A DNA stretch of 64,000 bases, from positions 1 to 64,000 of the forward strand of contig DAIOLC010000003.1 of the NCBI GenBank assembly GCA_036756425.1, in the 5' to 3' direction. The notes beneath the pieces were generated by a model that saw only the letters and a list, made by a program, of their open reading frames with translations, searched no databases and was not told where the DNA came from. The stretch's first letter is position 1. Each line of letters opens with the position of its first letter. The DNA comes from UBA6115 sp012514225. GTDB taxonomy: Bacteria > Bacillota > Clostridia > Christensenellales > Aristaeellaceae. The position numbers were made by a program, and so were the translations under genes. This document shows, piece after piece, positions 56,730 through 64,000 of this stretch.

Positions 56730-57842
56730 TTGAACCGACCCGAGGACGCCGTCATCCTGATTCCCTCCCTGCACCCGGACGAAAAGCTGGGGCAGTACGT
56801 GGACGACCTGGTCGCCCACGGGTTTTCAAAAATCGTCGTGGTGGACGACGGCTCCGGGGAGGCGTACGGGCATATTTTCCAGGCCTTGAAAGCGCACCCG
56901 GAGTGCGAGGTGCTGGGCTACGAGGTCAACCGGGGAAAGGGCTACGCGCTGCGGCACGGCATGCGCCACGTGACGGCGCGCTGGCCGGAGGCGCCCGGCG
57001 TGGTGACGGCCGACTCCGACGGGCAGCACACGGCAGAGGACTGCCTGAAGGTTTCCGAGGCCATGCTCGCGCACCCGGAGCGGCTGACGCTGGGCTCCCG
57101 GGATTTTTCGCTGGAGAACGTCCCCGGGAAAAGCCGGGCCGGCAACCGGCTGACCAGCTTCTTCTTCGCCCTGCTGTACGGCCGCTGGCTGCCGGACACC
57201 CAGACGGGACTGCGCGGCATCTCCAGGGAACTGCTGCCCCGGATGGCGGAAATCCCCGGCGACCGGTTCGAATACGAGATGAACATGCTCATCCATGCCG
57301 CCGGCTGGGGGGTGGCATTCGAGGTCGTCGGCATCCGCACGATTTACCTGGAGCAGAACGCCGGGACGCATTTCCGCCCCTTCCACGACTCGGCGCGCAT
57401 CTACCGGCTGCTGTTCGGCAACTTTTTCCGCTTCGCGTCCGCCAGCGCGCTGTCCACGCTGCTGGACGTGGCGCTGTTCACGGTGCTGGACAAGTGGCTG
57501 ATTCCGGGGTTGTTCCCCGGGTTTTCCAGCCGCAGGGAGTACGGGCTGGTGCTTTCGGCGACGGCCGTCGCCCGCGTGTGCTCGGCCCTGTTCAACTACC
57601 GGGTCAACCGCCAGTTCGTCTTCCGCATCGAGCGCAGCCGGGGCGCGCTGATGCGCTACGCGCTGCTGGTGGTCGCGGTCATGTTCGCCTCCGCCACGCT
57701 GGTCACCTGGCTGAACCAATGGCTGGGGATGGACAAGACGCTGGCCAAGATCCTCGTCGACACCGCGCTGTTTTTCATCAATTACCGCATTCAGAGGTCC
57801 TGGGTGTTTTCCGCGCCCGGGGAAAGGAACGACAAAGCATGA
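56730..57842 (+). CDS. Family 2 glycosyltransferase fused to a GtrA-like membrane domain
   Basis: A 370-residue protein. The N-terminal half is a GT2 domain like dolichol-phosphate mannose/glucose synthases: LIPSLHPDEKLGQYVDDL, VVVDDGSGEAYG, the metal-binding TADSDGQHTAED and DTQTGLRGI. The C-terminal half (about residues 230-370) has four membrane helices of the GtrA type, with FNYRVNRQFVF and NYRIQRSWVF repeats. GT2 likely charges a lipid carrier and GtrA may help flip it. The TTG at 56730 has GGAG 7 bases upstream and is preferred over longer in-frame starts. The stop overlaps the next gene. Confidence 0.9.
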   Translation: MNRPEDAVILIPSLHPDEKLGQYVDDLVAHGFSKIVVVDDGSGEAYGHIFQALKAHPECEVLGYEVNRGKGYALRHGMRHVTARWPEAPGVVTADSDGQHTAEDCLKVSEAMLAHPERLTLGSRDFSLENVPGKSRAGNRLTSFFFALLYGRWLPDTQTGLRGISRELLPRMAEIPGDRFEYEMNMLIHAAGWGVAFEVVGIRTIYLEQNAGTHFRPFHDSARIYRLLFGNFFRFASASALSTLLDVALFTVLDKWLIPGLFPGFSSRREYGLVLSATAVARVCSALFNYRVNRQFVFRIERSRGALMRYALLVVAVMFASATLVTWLNQWLGMDKTLAKILVDTALFFINYRIQRSWVFSAPGERNDKA

Positions 57843-58840
57843 ACCGAAAAACCCGCGCATTGATAGCCCTGGCCCTGATTTTGGCCCTGGCCCTCCCCTT
57901 CCTGGTGCCCTCCGGCGCGCTGCTGGACAGCCAGCGGAACCGGATGATGGAAGAGCTGTGGCAGGAGGAGGAGGCGGGCGGTGAGGACGCAGGCAGGCTC
58001 CTGAACCTCCTGCTGCCCCGGGCGTCAGCCGAAACCGCAAAGCCGGCCACGCCGCTGCCGGAGGATTTTTCGCCGGGCTATCCCTTGAACCCCGCGGGTT
58101 TCAGCGACACGGGCTACCGGGACGACAGCGTCGAGGTGGCGCTGGAGACGGTGGAGAAGGACGGCGTGGTCTTCCGCGTCGCCCGGGTGAGCATCGCCCA
58201 CCCCAGCCAACTGCGCACCGCGACCGCGGGCAACCCGAGTTCCAGCCGGGTGGCGTTCATCTCCTCGATGGCGGAGAAAAACAACGCGGCTATCGCGATC
58301 AACGCCAACTACATGGCCAACGACCCCGTCAAGACCAGCTATGAGTACCGCATGGGCGTCAAGGTGCGGGCGAAGCTCAACAGAACCAAGGACCTGCTCA
58401 TCATCGACGAGAACGCGGACTTCCACCTCTTTGTCAAGTCCGGCAAGCAGGAGGTGGAGGATTTCCTCGCCAAGGGGCACCGGATTATCAACGCCTTCAC
58501 CTTCGGCCCCGCGCTGGTGAAGGACGGGGCGCTGCTGACGCTGGACGGCAAATACGGATACAACCCGCACGGGGACGAGCCGCGCATGGCCATCGGGCAA
58601 ATTGGGCCATTGAGCTACGTGCTGGTGCTGGCGGAGGGCCGCAGCAAGGATTCCAAGGGCGTTTCGCATGAGGAGCTGGCCAATTTCATGTTCGACCTGG
58701 GCTGCATGCAGGCCTTCAACCTCGATGGCGGCAATTCAGCGACGATGGTGTTCAACGGCGGATACTACCAGAACAAGTCCCGGGACAACGAGCGGGCGCA
58801 GAGCGACATGATTTACTTCGCCAGCGCCGTCGCCCCTTAA
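57839..58840 (+). CDS. Exported phosphodiester glycosidase family protein
   Basis: A 333-residue exported protein with an N-terminal hydrophobic anchor or signal (TRALIALALILALALPFLV) and a charged linker. The second half is the NAGPA-type phosphodiester glycosidase domain. Conserved pieces are AIAINANYM, the INAFTFGPALVKDG strand, RMAIGQIGPLSYVLV, and FDLGCMQAFNLDGGNSATM with the Asp-Gly-Gly-Asn-Ser signature. The family removes sugars from phosphodiester-linked glycans. With a lipid-linked sugar transferase just upstream (ATGA overlap), a cell-surface glycopolymer is the likely target. Confidence 0.9.
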   Translation: MNRKTRALIALALILALALPFLVPSGALLDSQRNRMMEELWQEEEAGGEDAGRLLNLLLPRASAETAKPATPLPEDFSPGYPLNPAGFSDTGYRDDSVEVALETVEKDGVVFRVARVSIAHPSQLRTATAGNPSSSRVAFISSMAEKNNAAIAINANYMANDPVKTSYEYRMGVKVRAKLNRTKDLLIIDENADFHLFVKSGKQEVEDFLAKGHRIINAFTFGPALVKDGALLTLDGKYGYNPHGDEPRMAIGQIGPLSYVLVLAEGRSKDSKGVSHEELANFMFDLGCMQAFNLDGGNSATMVFNGGYYQNKSRDNERAQSDMIYFASAVAP

Positions 58841-58845
58841 GCGCG

Positions 58846-59808
58846 ATGGCGACGGAGGAAGCTGCCCTGTTCCGCCTCTTCGGGGCGCCGGTTTACGCCT
58901 ACGGCCTGGCCTTGCTGCTGGGCTGCTGGGCGGGGCTGGCGACGCTGTTTTGCCTGGGCCGGAAGCAGGAGGGCGAATCAAAGGCCGCGGCCGTGGCGGG
59001 CGTCCTCGCGCTGCCCCTGGGGCTGGCGCTTGCCCGCGCGGCCTTCGTTCTGCTGGACCCGGGGTTCGCGCCCTTCCTGAACCTGAAAAACGCGCTGGAC
59101 CTGACCGGCGGGGGCTTCGCGATGTACGGCGCCCTGCTCGGTATAATCCTGGCCGCGCTCGCCGGCGCCCGGGCCGGGAAGGTCCGCCCGGCGCGGATGC
59201 TGGACCTGGCGGCGGCTTCGGCCATGGCCTTCCTCGTTCCCGCCCGGCTGGGCGAAGGCTTTACGGCGCTGGGCATCAGCCGCCCCTTGACCACGCAGTG
59301 GCTTGCGGACAGCTTCCTGGCCTACCGGGACCAGTACGACGCCTACCTTCGCACCTATCTGCTGGAAGCCGCGTTCGCGCTGCTGACGCTGGTTATCCTG
59401 CTTTCCTATCTGCGCCGGGCGCACAAGGCGGGGCGGGTATTTACGCTGGGCTGCCTGCTGTACGGCGTCAGCCAGACATTGATGGAAAGCCTGCGGTACG
59501 ACGGCCATCTGCGGTACAGCTTCATCGGGGTGCAGCAGGTGCTCTCCGCCGCGCTGTTTACCGGCGCGCTGGCCGCGCTGGCGGTTTCCCTGCTCAAAAC
59601 CGGGAAGGCCAGGGCGCTGCCCGCGCTTTCCCTGGCGGCGCTGCCGCTGATTTGGGCGGCTGCCGTCGGGGTAGAGTTCCTGGTGGACCGCTCCAGCCTG
59701 GGCAAGCTGCCCAGCTACGGGCTGTACCTGCTGGTGCTGGCCGTTCCCCTGGCGCTGGGGGTTTCAATGCTCAGACAGGAGGGACGGCTTGCAAAAGGAA
59801 CTGATTGA
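58846..59808 (+). CDS. Lgt-like membrane protein (prolipoprotein diacylglyceryl transferase family), key residues changed
   Basis: A 320-residue protein with about seven to nine hydrophobic helices arranged as in Lgt. The usual GG-x-x-IHGG motif appears as GGGFAMYGALLG (residues 88-99), with Tyr for the essential His. The GRxGNFxN signature appears as ARLGEGFTALG (133-143), keeping Arg but losing Asn. A late segment TLMESLRYD keeps the Glu/Arg pair. It may use a different acceptor or not be an enzyme. It starts 5 bases after the glycosidase stop and overlaps the DUF896 gene. It is unlikely to be the cell's main Lgt. Confidence 0.75.
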   Translation: MATEEAALFRLFGAPVYAYGLALLLGCWAGLATLFCLGRKQEGESKAAAVAGVLALPLGLALARAAFVLLDPGFAPFLNLKNALDLTGGGFAMYGALLGIILAALAGARAGKVRPARMLDLAAASAMAFLVPARLGEGFTALGISRPLTTQWLADSFLAYRDQYDAYLRTYLLEAAFALLTLVILLSYLRRAHKAGRVFTLGCLLYGVSQTLMESLRYDGHLRYSFIGVQQVLSAALFTGALAALAVSLLKTGKARALPALSLAALPLIWAAAVGVEFLVDRSSLGKLPSYGLYLLVLAVPLALGVSMLRQEGRLAKGTD

Positions 59809-59995
59809 ACGGATGAACGCCCTGGCGCGCAAGCGCAAGGCGGAGGGGCTGACGGAAGCGGAAACCGCCGAGCAGGCGGAACTGCGCCGGCGATACCTGA
59901 AAGCCTTCCGTGAGGGCATGGAAGCCCAGCTGGACCAGGTCTGGCTGGAACAGGAGGACGGCTCGTATGAAAAGCTGCGGAAAAAGCAGGAGTAG
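59789..59995 (+). CDS. DUF896 (YnzC-like) small protein
   Basis: A 68-residue helical protein with the DUF896 pattern RMNALARKRKAEGLTEAET and ELRRRYLKAFREG. The Bacillota family is cytoplasmic and of uncertain function. The TTG at 59789 has AGGAGG about 7 bases upstream and lies inside the end of the Lgt-like gene. Its own last 29 bases contain the start of the first VanW gene, so it is wedged between two membrane/exported protein genes. Confidence 0.9.
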   Translation: MQKELIERMNALARKRKAEGLTEAETAEQAELRRRYLKAFREGMEAQLDQVWLEQEDGSYEKLRKKQE

Positions 59996-60998
59996 GCTGG
60001 CGCTGATTCTGCTGGCGGCGTTGCTGCTGCCGGTGCTCGCCTGGCCTGCCCGGGGCGCCGCGCCCCCGGTGCTGTACAACGCGAAAATCAGCCTGTACTT
60101 CCCCAACAGCACGACCAACGCCTACGCGCAGCCCGACCTGAACAGCCAGGTGCTGGCCAACTACAAGCCCGGGCATCCCATCCAGATCGTGGACGTGCAG
60201 CCCAACTTCGTGGGCATCCTGGTGGGCAGCCGGGTCGGCTGGGTGCTGCGCCACCGCATCATGGACCCGGTAGCCGTCGACTTTGAAAACACGCCGCGCT
60301 TCGGCACGGCGGTCAACCATTACTTCGCCGCGATGGGCGGAGCCGTGGAGGTCAAGGCCGCGCCGGACGCGGGCAGCGAGACCCTGATTACCCTGCAGGA
60401 AGGCGCACTGCTGGGCTTCCTGGACGTGCAGGACGGCTGGGCGCGCACCATCTTCAAGCGGCAGTACGGGTATGTGGACACCCGCAGGCTGCCTGAACTG
60501 CGCATGGTGGCGCAGACGGAGGAGGCGGGGACGGAGGACGTCCCCATCGCCGTGTACAACTCCTTCTACGACATCTCCGACAACGACAACAACCACAACC
60601 GCATCAGCAACCTGGCCGTGGGCGGCCAGCGCATGTCCAAGACCCTGCAGCCCGGGCAGGTGCTGGACTTCAACGGCGAGGTCGGCCCCTTCACCGCCCG
60701 GAACGGCTACAAGCCCGCCGGGGCCCTGGTGGACGGCGAACTGGTGTTCGACGTGTACGGCGGCGGCTCCTGCCAGGTGTCCAGCACCCTGTACAACGTG
60801 GTGCTCCAGCTGTCCGGGCTGACGGTGCTGCGCCGGGCGCCGCACGGCGCCAACGGCATCAAGTACCTGCCCCACGGGGTGGACGCCTCCTCCGGCATGC
60901 TCAACTTCGTGTTCCGCAACGACTATCCCTTCCCCGTCAGCATCACCGCGCATGTTCAGGACGGCTCCCTGTTCATCGCGTTTTACAAGGCGTCATGA
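59967..60998 (+). CDS. Exported SH3-like/VanW domain protein (copy 1)
   Basis: A 343-residue exported protein. After MKSCGKSR a hydrophobic signal (LALILLAALLLPVLAWP) is cleaved near RGA. Two bacterial SH3-like units follow (about residues 30-95 and 105-165, each ending VGWVLRH or YGYVDTRR). The C-terminal VanW domain has ISNLAVGGQRMSKTLQPG, DFNGEVGPFTARNGY, YGGGSCQVSSTLYNVVLQ and LPHGVDASSG. SH3 domains suggest binding to peptidoglycan; the VanW role is unknown. The ATG has AGGAGGA 9 bases upstream. It overlaps the second copy by ATGA. Confidence 0.9.
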   Translation: MKSCGKSRSRLALILLAALLLPVLAWPARGAAPPVLYNAKISLYFPNSTTNAYAQPDLNSQVLANYKPGHPIQIVDVQPNFVGILVGSRVGWVLRHRIMDPVAVDFENTPRFGTAVNHYFAAMGGAVEVKAAPDAGSETLITLQEGALLGFLDVQDGWARTIFKRQYGYVDTRRLPELRMVAQTEEAGTEDVPIAVYNSFYDISDNDNNHNRISNLAVGGQRMSKTLQPGQVLDFNGEVGPFTARNGYKPAGALVDGELVFDVYGGGSCQVSSTLYNVVLQLSGLTVLRRAPHGANGIKYLPHGVDASSGMLNFVFRNDYPFPVSITAHVQDGSLFIAFYKAS

Positions 60999-62056
60999 AA
61001 AAGCTTGGTTTGATTATCCTCCTTTGCGCCCTCCTGGCCGGCGTGTCCGCGATGGCGGAGCCGGCGCCCGAAACCGCGCTGTATACCGGGACGCTGCGCG
61101 TGGGCGCCCCGGTGATGGCCAGGACGGACGGCGACGGGGATATCGGATACATCCCCAAGGGCAAGGCCGTCGAAGTGCTGGAGGTGCTGCCCTACTGGCT
61201 CCGCGTGCGCTACAAGGGCACCCTGACCGGATACATCAAGCGCAGCAGCATGTCCGACACCAGCGTCAAGACGCTGGACCCGGCTATCACCCCCCCCTAC
61301 TCCACCGTGCCCTGCGAATGGCTGGCCTGGGTGAAGGGCGAGGCGGCGGTGCGGTCCATGCCGCAGGAGGACGCGGAGGCGCTCATCACGCTGCGGGAAG
61401 GGGCGCGCATCGCGCTGGTGGATATCACAGACGGATGGGGCCGCATCATCTTCCACCGCCAGTACGGCTATATCGACACCAGGCTCCTGAGCGAAATCCA
61501 GCCGATCAACCAGGGCGGCCTGCCCGGGGACGACGCGCCGATTGCCGCGTATACGTCCTTTTACCGCATCACCACCGACCAGAGCAACCTCAACCGCATC
61601 GTCAACATCCAGGTTGCCAACGACCGGTTTGCCCTGTATACGCTGGCGCCCGGCGGGAAGCTGGACTTCAACGCGAACATCGGCCCCTACTCCCGCCGCA
61701 ACGGCTACCTGCCCGCCAACGTGCTTGTCAAGGGCGAGGTGGTGCAGGGCTATGGCGGGGGAACCTGCCAGGTGTCCAGCACGCTGTACAACGTGACACT
61801 GCAGCTGCCGGGCATCGAAATCATCCGGAGAAGAGCCCACGGCCCCGCCGCAGCCAGCTACCTGCCCCACGGCGCGGACGCGGCGGTCGGCAGCGACACG
61901 CAGAACTTCATCATCCAAAACCAATATCCATACCCCGTGCGCATTGACGGTACAGCCCAGGACGGGGCGCTGACCATCGCCATCTACCGGGCGGAAAGCA
62001 CGGCGGCAAGGCTGCCGGCGGACGAGGGCGGCAGCACGGAACCCGAATCCCCCTGA
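60995..62056 (+). CDS. Exported SH3-like/VanW domain protein (copy 2)
   Basis: A 353-residue paralogue of the preceding protein with the same architecture. The signal peptide is MKKLGLIILLCALLAGVSAM. SH3-like units run to about residue 165 (IPKGKAVEVLEVLPYWLRV, HRQYGYIDTRLL). VanW motifs are GGKLDFNANIGPYSRRNGY, YGGGTCQVSSTLYNVTLQ and LPHGADAAVG. It has a longer acidic tail. A tandem duplication followed by divergence is evident. An intrinsic terminator follows at 62097, so it ends the cluster. Confidence 0.9.
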   Translation: MKKLGLIILLCALLAGVSAMAEPAPETALYTGTLRVGAPVMARTDGDGDIGYIPKGKAVEVLEVLPYWLRVRYKGTLTGYIKRSSMSDTSVKTLDPAITPPYSTVPCEWLAWVKGEAAVRSMPQEDAEALITLREGARIALVDITDGWGRIIFHRQYGYIDTRLLSEIQPINQGGLPGDDAPIAAYTSFYRITTDQSNLNRIVNIQVANDRFALYTLAPGGKLDFNANIGPYSRRNGYLPANVLVKGEVVQGYGGGTCQVSSTLYNVTLQLPGIEIIRRRAHGPAAASYLPHGADAAVGSDTQNFIIQNQYPYPVRIDGTAQDGALTIAIYRAESTAARLPADEGGSTEPESP

Positions 62057-62096
62057 CCAGCCGCCCATAGGCCGGGGCTTCGCACTTCAAGCCTTG

Positions 62097-62130
62097 ATGC
62101 CGGCAAGCGCCGGCATTACTTCTTATCTTT
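62097..62130 (+). terminator. Terminator of the envelope cluster
   Basis: ATGCCGGC-AAGC-GCCGGCAT is a perfect 8-bp stem followed by TACTTCTTATCTTT. Confidence 0.65.
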
Positions 62131-62171
62131 AGATATCCTATGCCATACGGGCGCCTCGCGGGCAACGCCGT

Positions 62172-62200
62172 TTGACATCGCCGTCAGGGACAGGTAAGGT
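62172..62200 (+). promoter_or_regulatory. Promoter of the WG-repeat gene
   Basis: TTGACA (62172-62177), 17 bases, TAAGGT (62195-62200), about 60 bases before the ATG at 62260. Confidence 0.6.
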
Positions 62201-62259
62201 ATCCGCGGAGCATTCAATAGAAAACAATCATGAATACAGAATCGGAGGGCGCCTGGCCT

Positions 62260-63822
62260 ATGAAAAAGCCGACCAAAACCGCAGCCTTGCTGGCTGTCGC
62301 CTGCCTGGTAGCGGCCCTTGCATCAGGATTGGCAAGCGGCGTGAAGGCTGAGCCCTCTCACGCGCCTTATCTGGAAAACGCAACAGAGATTTCCCGCTAT
62401 TTCTATCAAGGACTCTCCTCTTTCGCGGACGAAAGCGGAAAGTATGGGTTCGTCCGGGAAGACGGCCGCGTCGCGATTCCCGCGATTTATGACGAGGTCG
62501 GCGACTTCTCCTCATTAATCTGCGTCGCCGCCAAGGACGGCGTGCATGGCATTCTGGACATTGCCGGAAATTTCACCCCCGTATCACCCTGGTCCGAGCA
62601 TTATATCCTGACGAATGACGACGCTTTCAACGGAATCGTCGTGTTCCGGGACCTCGAAAGCAGAAAATACGGAGCCATCACGCTGCAGGGGCACCTGATT
62701 ACCCCCGCCCAATGGGACAGCATCGGCTTGACTGGCACTGAAGGCGGCCTGACGGTGGAGAAGGACGGCAGGTACGGCATCATCGACGAGAGGGGGCAGC
62801 AGATGATCGGCCTGGCCTGGGAGTACGCCGGTTTTTTCTCGGGAGGCCTGGCCCGTGTGAAAGAGAACGGCCTGTATGGCTATGTTGACCATTCTGGCGA
62901 CCTCGCCATCCCGGCGGCATGGGCCGACGCCGGCGACTTCAACGGGGGCGCCGCGCCCGTGATGACCGTGATAGACGGGAAGGAACGGTGGGGGCTGATC
63001 GATATGCGCGGCCGGCTGCTCACAGGCCTGGAATGGCAAACAGCCCACGCGGTTTCCGCACGGCTGTTTGTCGTGGAACTGGACGGAAAATTCGGGTTGG
63101 TGGACAGCGGCGGCCGGACGCTCGCTTCCCCCGTATGGGGGCGAATCCTCAAGGTTTCCGACGGGCTCTTCAGCGTGTATTCGGGAAACAGGTACGGGCT
63201 GATGGACGACAGCGGCAGGCTGCTGCAGCCCCCGCAATGGGAAGCATTATGGGATTTCAGCAAGGGTATCGCCCTGGTCGAAGGGGAGAACGGCAATGGA
63301 TTCATCGACGAAAGGGGCGAGCTCCTCAGCGAACCGGAATGGGACAGTGATTATTATCAGTATACCAACTCAGGCATCAGCGACGCCAGCATCACAGAAT
63401 ATATGACCTACCTGAGGGAGGGCATGATTTCTGTCTACAAAGGCGAGCAATACGGCTTTCTGGACGCTGGCGGGAAAGTGGCCGTTCCCCCGGTATGGGA
63501 CTTCGCGACAGACTTTTCCGAAGGGCTGGCGATTGTCCAGCAGAATGAAAAAACGGGATATGTCAACAGGGAGGGGGAGGTCGTGATTCCCCTGGTGTGG
63601 GGAGAAGCAAGTGCTTTTCAGTATGGCGTTGCACCGGTGAAGGAATACGTCCCCGATTTCGGCCCCGGGCTCTGGGGGCTGATCGACCGGGGAGGAAAAG
63701 TGCTTGTAGAAACAAAGTGGACGGACACACCCATCGTCGGGCGGGGCGTCGTGTTCGCGCCCGGGGAGGACGACCGCTACCAGGTTTACGATTACCAGGG
63801 AAACCGGCTGAGCGGGCGCTGA
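62260..63822 (+). CDS. Exported WG-repeat beta-propeller-like protein
   Basis: A 520-residue secreted protein. The signal peptide is MKKPTKTAALLAVACLVAAL, cleaved near KAEP. The rest is about 12 WG repeats of roughly 35-40 residues (YGFVREDGRVAIPAIYDEV, LYGYVDHSGDLAIPAAWAD, RYGLMDDSGRLLQPPQWEA and so on). A short non-repeat insert lies near residues 373-390. I prefer the ATG at 62260, with GGAGGG upstream, to the ATG at 62230, which lacks a site and would extend the signal with polar residues. WG proteins are thought to be binding scaffolds; the ligand is unknown. Less GC-rich than its neighbours, and it has its own promoter. Confidence 0.88.
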   Translation: MKKPTKTAALLAVACLVAALASGLASGVKAEPSHAPYLENATEISRYFYQGLSSFADESGKYGFVREDGRVAIPAIYDEVGDFSSLICVAAKDGVHGILDIAGNFTPVSPWSEHYILTNDDAFNGIVVFRDLESRKYGAITLQGHLITPAQWDSIGLTGTEGGLTVEKDGRYGIIDERGQQMIGLAWEYAGFFSGGLARVKENGLYGYVDHSGDLAIPAAWADAGDFNGGAAPVMTVIDGKERWGLIDMRGRLLTGLEWQTAHAVSARLFVVELDGKFGLVDSGGRTLASPVWGRILKVSDGLFSVYSGNRYGLMDDSGRLLQPPQWEALWDFSKGIALVEGENGNGFIDERGELLSEPEWDSDYYQYTNSGISDASITEYMTYLREGMISVYKGEQYGFLDAGGKVAVPPVWDFATDFSEGLAIVQQNEKTGYVNREGEVVIPLVWGEASAFQYGVAPVKEYVPDFGPGLWGLIDRGGKVLVETKWTDTPIVGRGVVFAPGEDDRYQVYDYQGNRLSGR

Positions 63823-64000
63823 GGGCGGGATGCACGGGCATTCGCCCGGAACGCCACTTTGGCTAACCTGGTCTTACAGGATGAACGGCCATGAAAACGC
63901 CGCCCTCCCCGCCTGCATGGCGCACAGACGCCATCGTCCGACCGGGAAATCTCACCCACAAGCGTCCACCCAGGCCAGCACTGCCCATGAACGCACGTAC
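63823..64000. other. Window edge, no supported gene
   Basis: A short weak stem (CGGGC-ATTC-GCCCG) follows the WG-repeat stop. A plus-strand frame from an ATG near 63892 stays open to the edge but has biased, Pro-rich codons and no recognisable motif. Nothing else can be supported. Confidence 0.4.

Noticed and set aside
63892..64000. A gene starting at an ATG near the right edge
   Set aside because: Only about 36 codons are visible, with no clear ribosome site and a Pro/Arg-biased product. It cannot be supported.

Overview
ORGANISM. The window is GC-rich, gene-dense DNA. Most features point to an anaerobic member of the Bacillota (Clostridia), perhaps Christensenellales-like. The evidence is: AGGAGG-type ribosome binding sites; sigma-A type promoters, several with extended -10 elements; a glycogen operon with GlgD, a Bacillota-specific ADP-glucose pyrophosphorylase subunit; a DUF896 (YnzC-type) gene; a PhoP-PhoR pair at the end of the pst operon; a trimeric-type [FeFe] hydrogenase; and VanW and WG-repeat exported proteins. 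The taxon below phylum is an inference. No rRNA, tRNA, CRISPR array, transposase or phage gene was found. LAYOUT. 1-2001: visibly less GC-rich stretch with the end of one gene, a coiled-coil membrane protein and a small ORF, none assignable. 2118-8392 (minus): arabinose operon araA - FGGY kinase - araD - EamA transporter - phosphohexomutase. 8467-10033: divergent cupin and PHP phosphoesterase genes. 10104-12383 (minus): a nitrate/sulfonate/taurine-type ABC importer. 12440-17890 (minus): hydC - hydB - hydA, where HydB is fused to a GltD/NfnB-like NAD(P)H oxidoreductase. 18121-23562: Gfo/Idh oxidoreductase, a two-gene ABC-2 exporter, a dihydrolipoamide dehydrogenase-like flavoenzyme and a small lipoprotein. 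23585-23845: a non-coding block of nested palindromes with inverted-repeat ends. 23932-30649 (minus): pstSCAB-phoU-phoP-phoR plus a DUF1653 gene; PstS is circularly permuted and preceded by Pho-box-like repeats. 30769-35796: a polar amino acid ABC system with an aminotransferase and a metal-dependent dehydrogenase. 35908-42021 (minus): glgB-glgC-glgD-glgA. 42234-45363: a degenerate metallophosphoesterase and polyphosphate kinase. 45462-50584: cysS, a helix-hairpin-helix protein, two acetyltransferases and an EF-G-like GTPase. 50820-56460 (minus): ECF sigma factor, anti-sigma/DUF4349 protein, SIMPL protein, then an MMPL transporter with an exported partner. 56730-63822: a cell-envelope cluster (GT2-GtrA, phosphodiester glycosidase, Lgt-like protein, DUF896, two VanW proteins) followed by a WG-repeat protein. 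HOW IT FITS TOGETHER. Sugar uptake and storage (arabinose, glycogen), fermentative hydrogen metabolism, phosphate sensing and polyphosphate, and envelope maintenance are arranged in tight operons. Many neighbouring genes overlap by four bases (ATGA or GTGA) or by eight, so translational coupling is likely. Several operon ends carry perfect GC-rich hairpins without a U-tract. MOST INTERESTING POINTS: the HydB-GltD fusion, the permuted PstS, the palindromic element at 23.6-23.85 kb, the tandem structured repeat at 34.64-34.78 kb, and two family members that have lost catalytic residues (metallophosphoesterase, Lgt-like).
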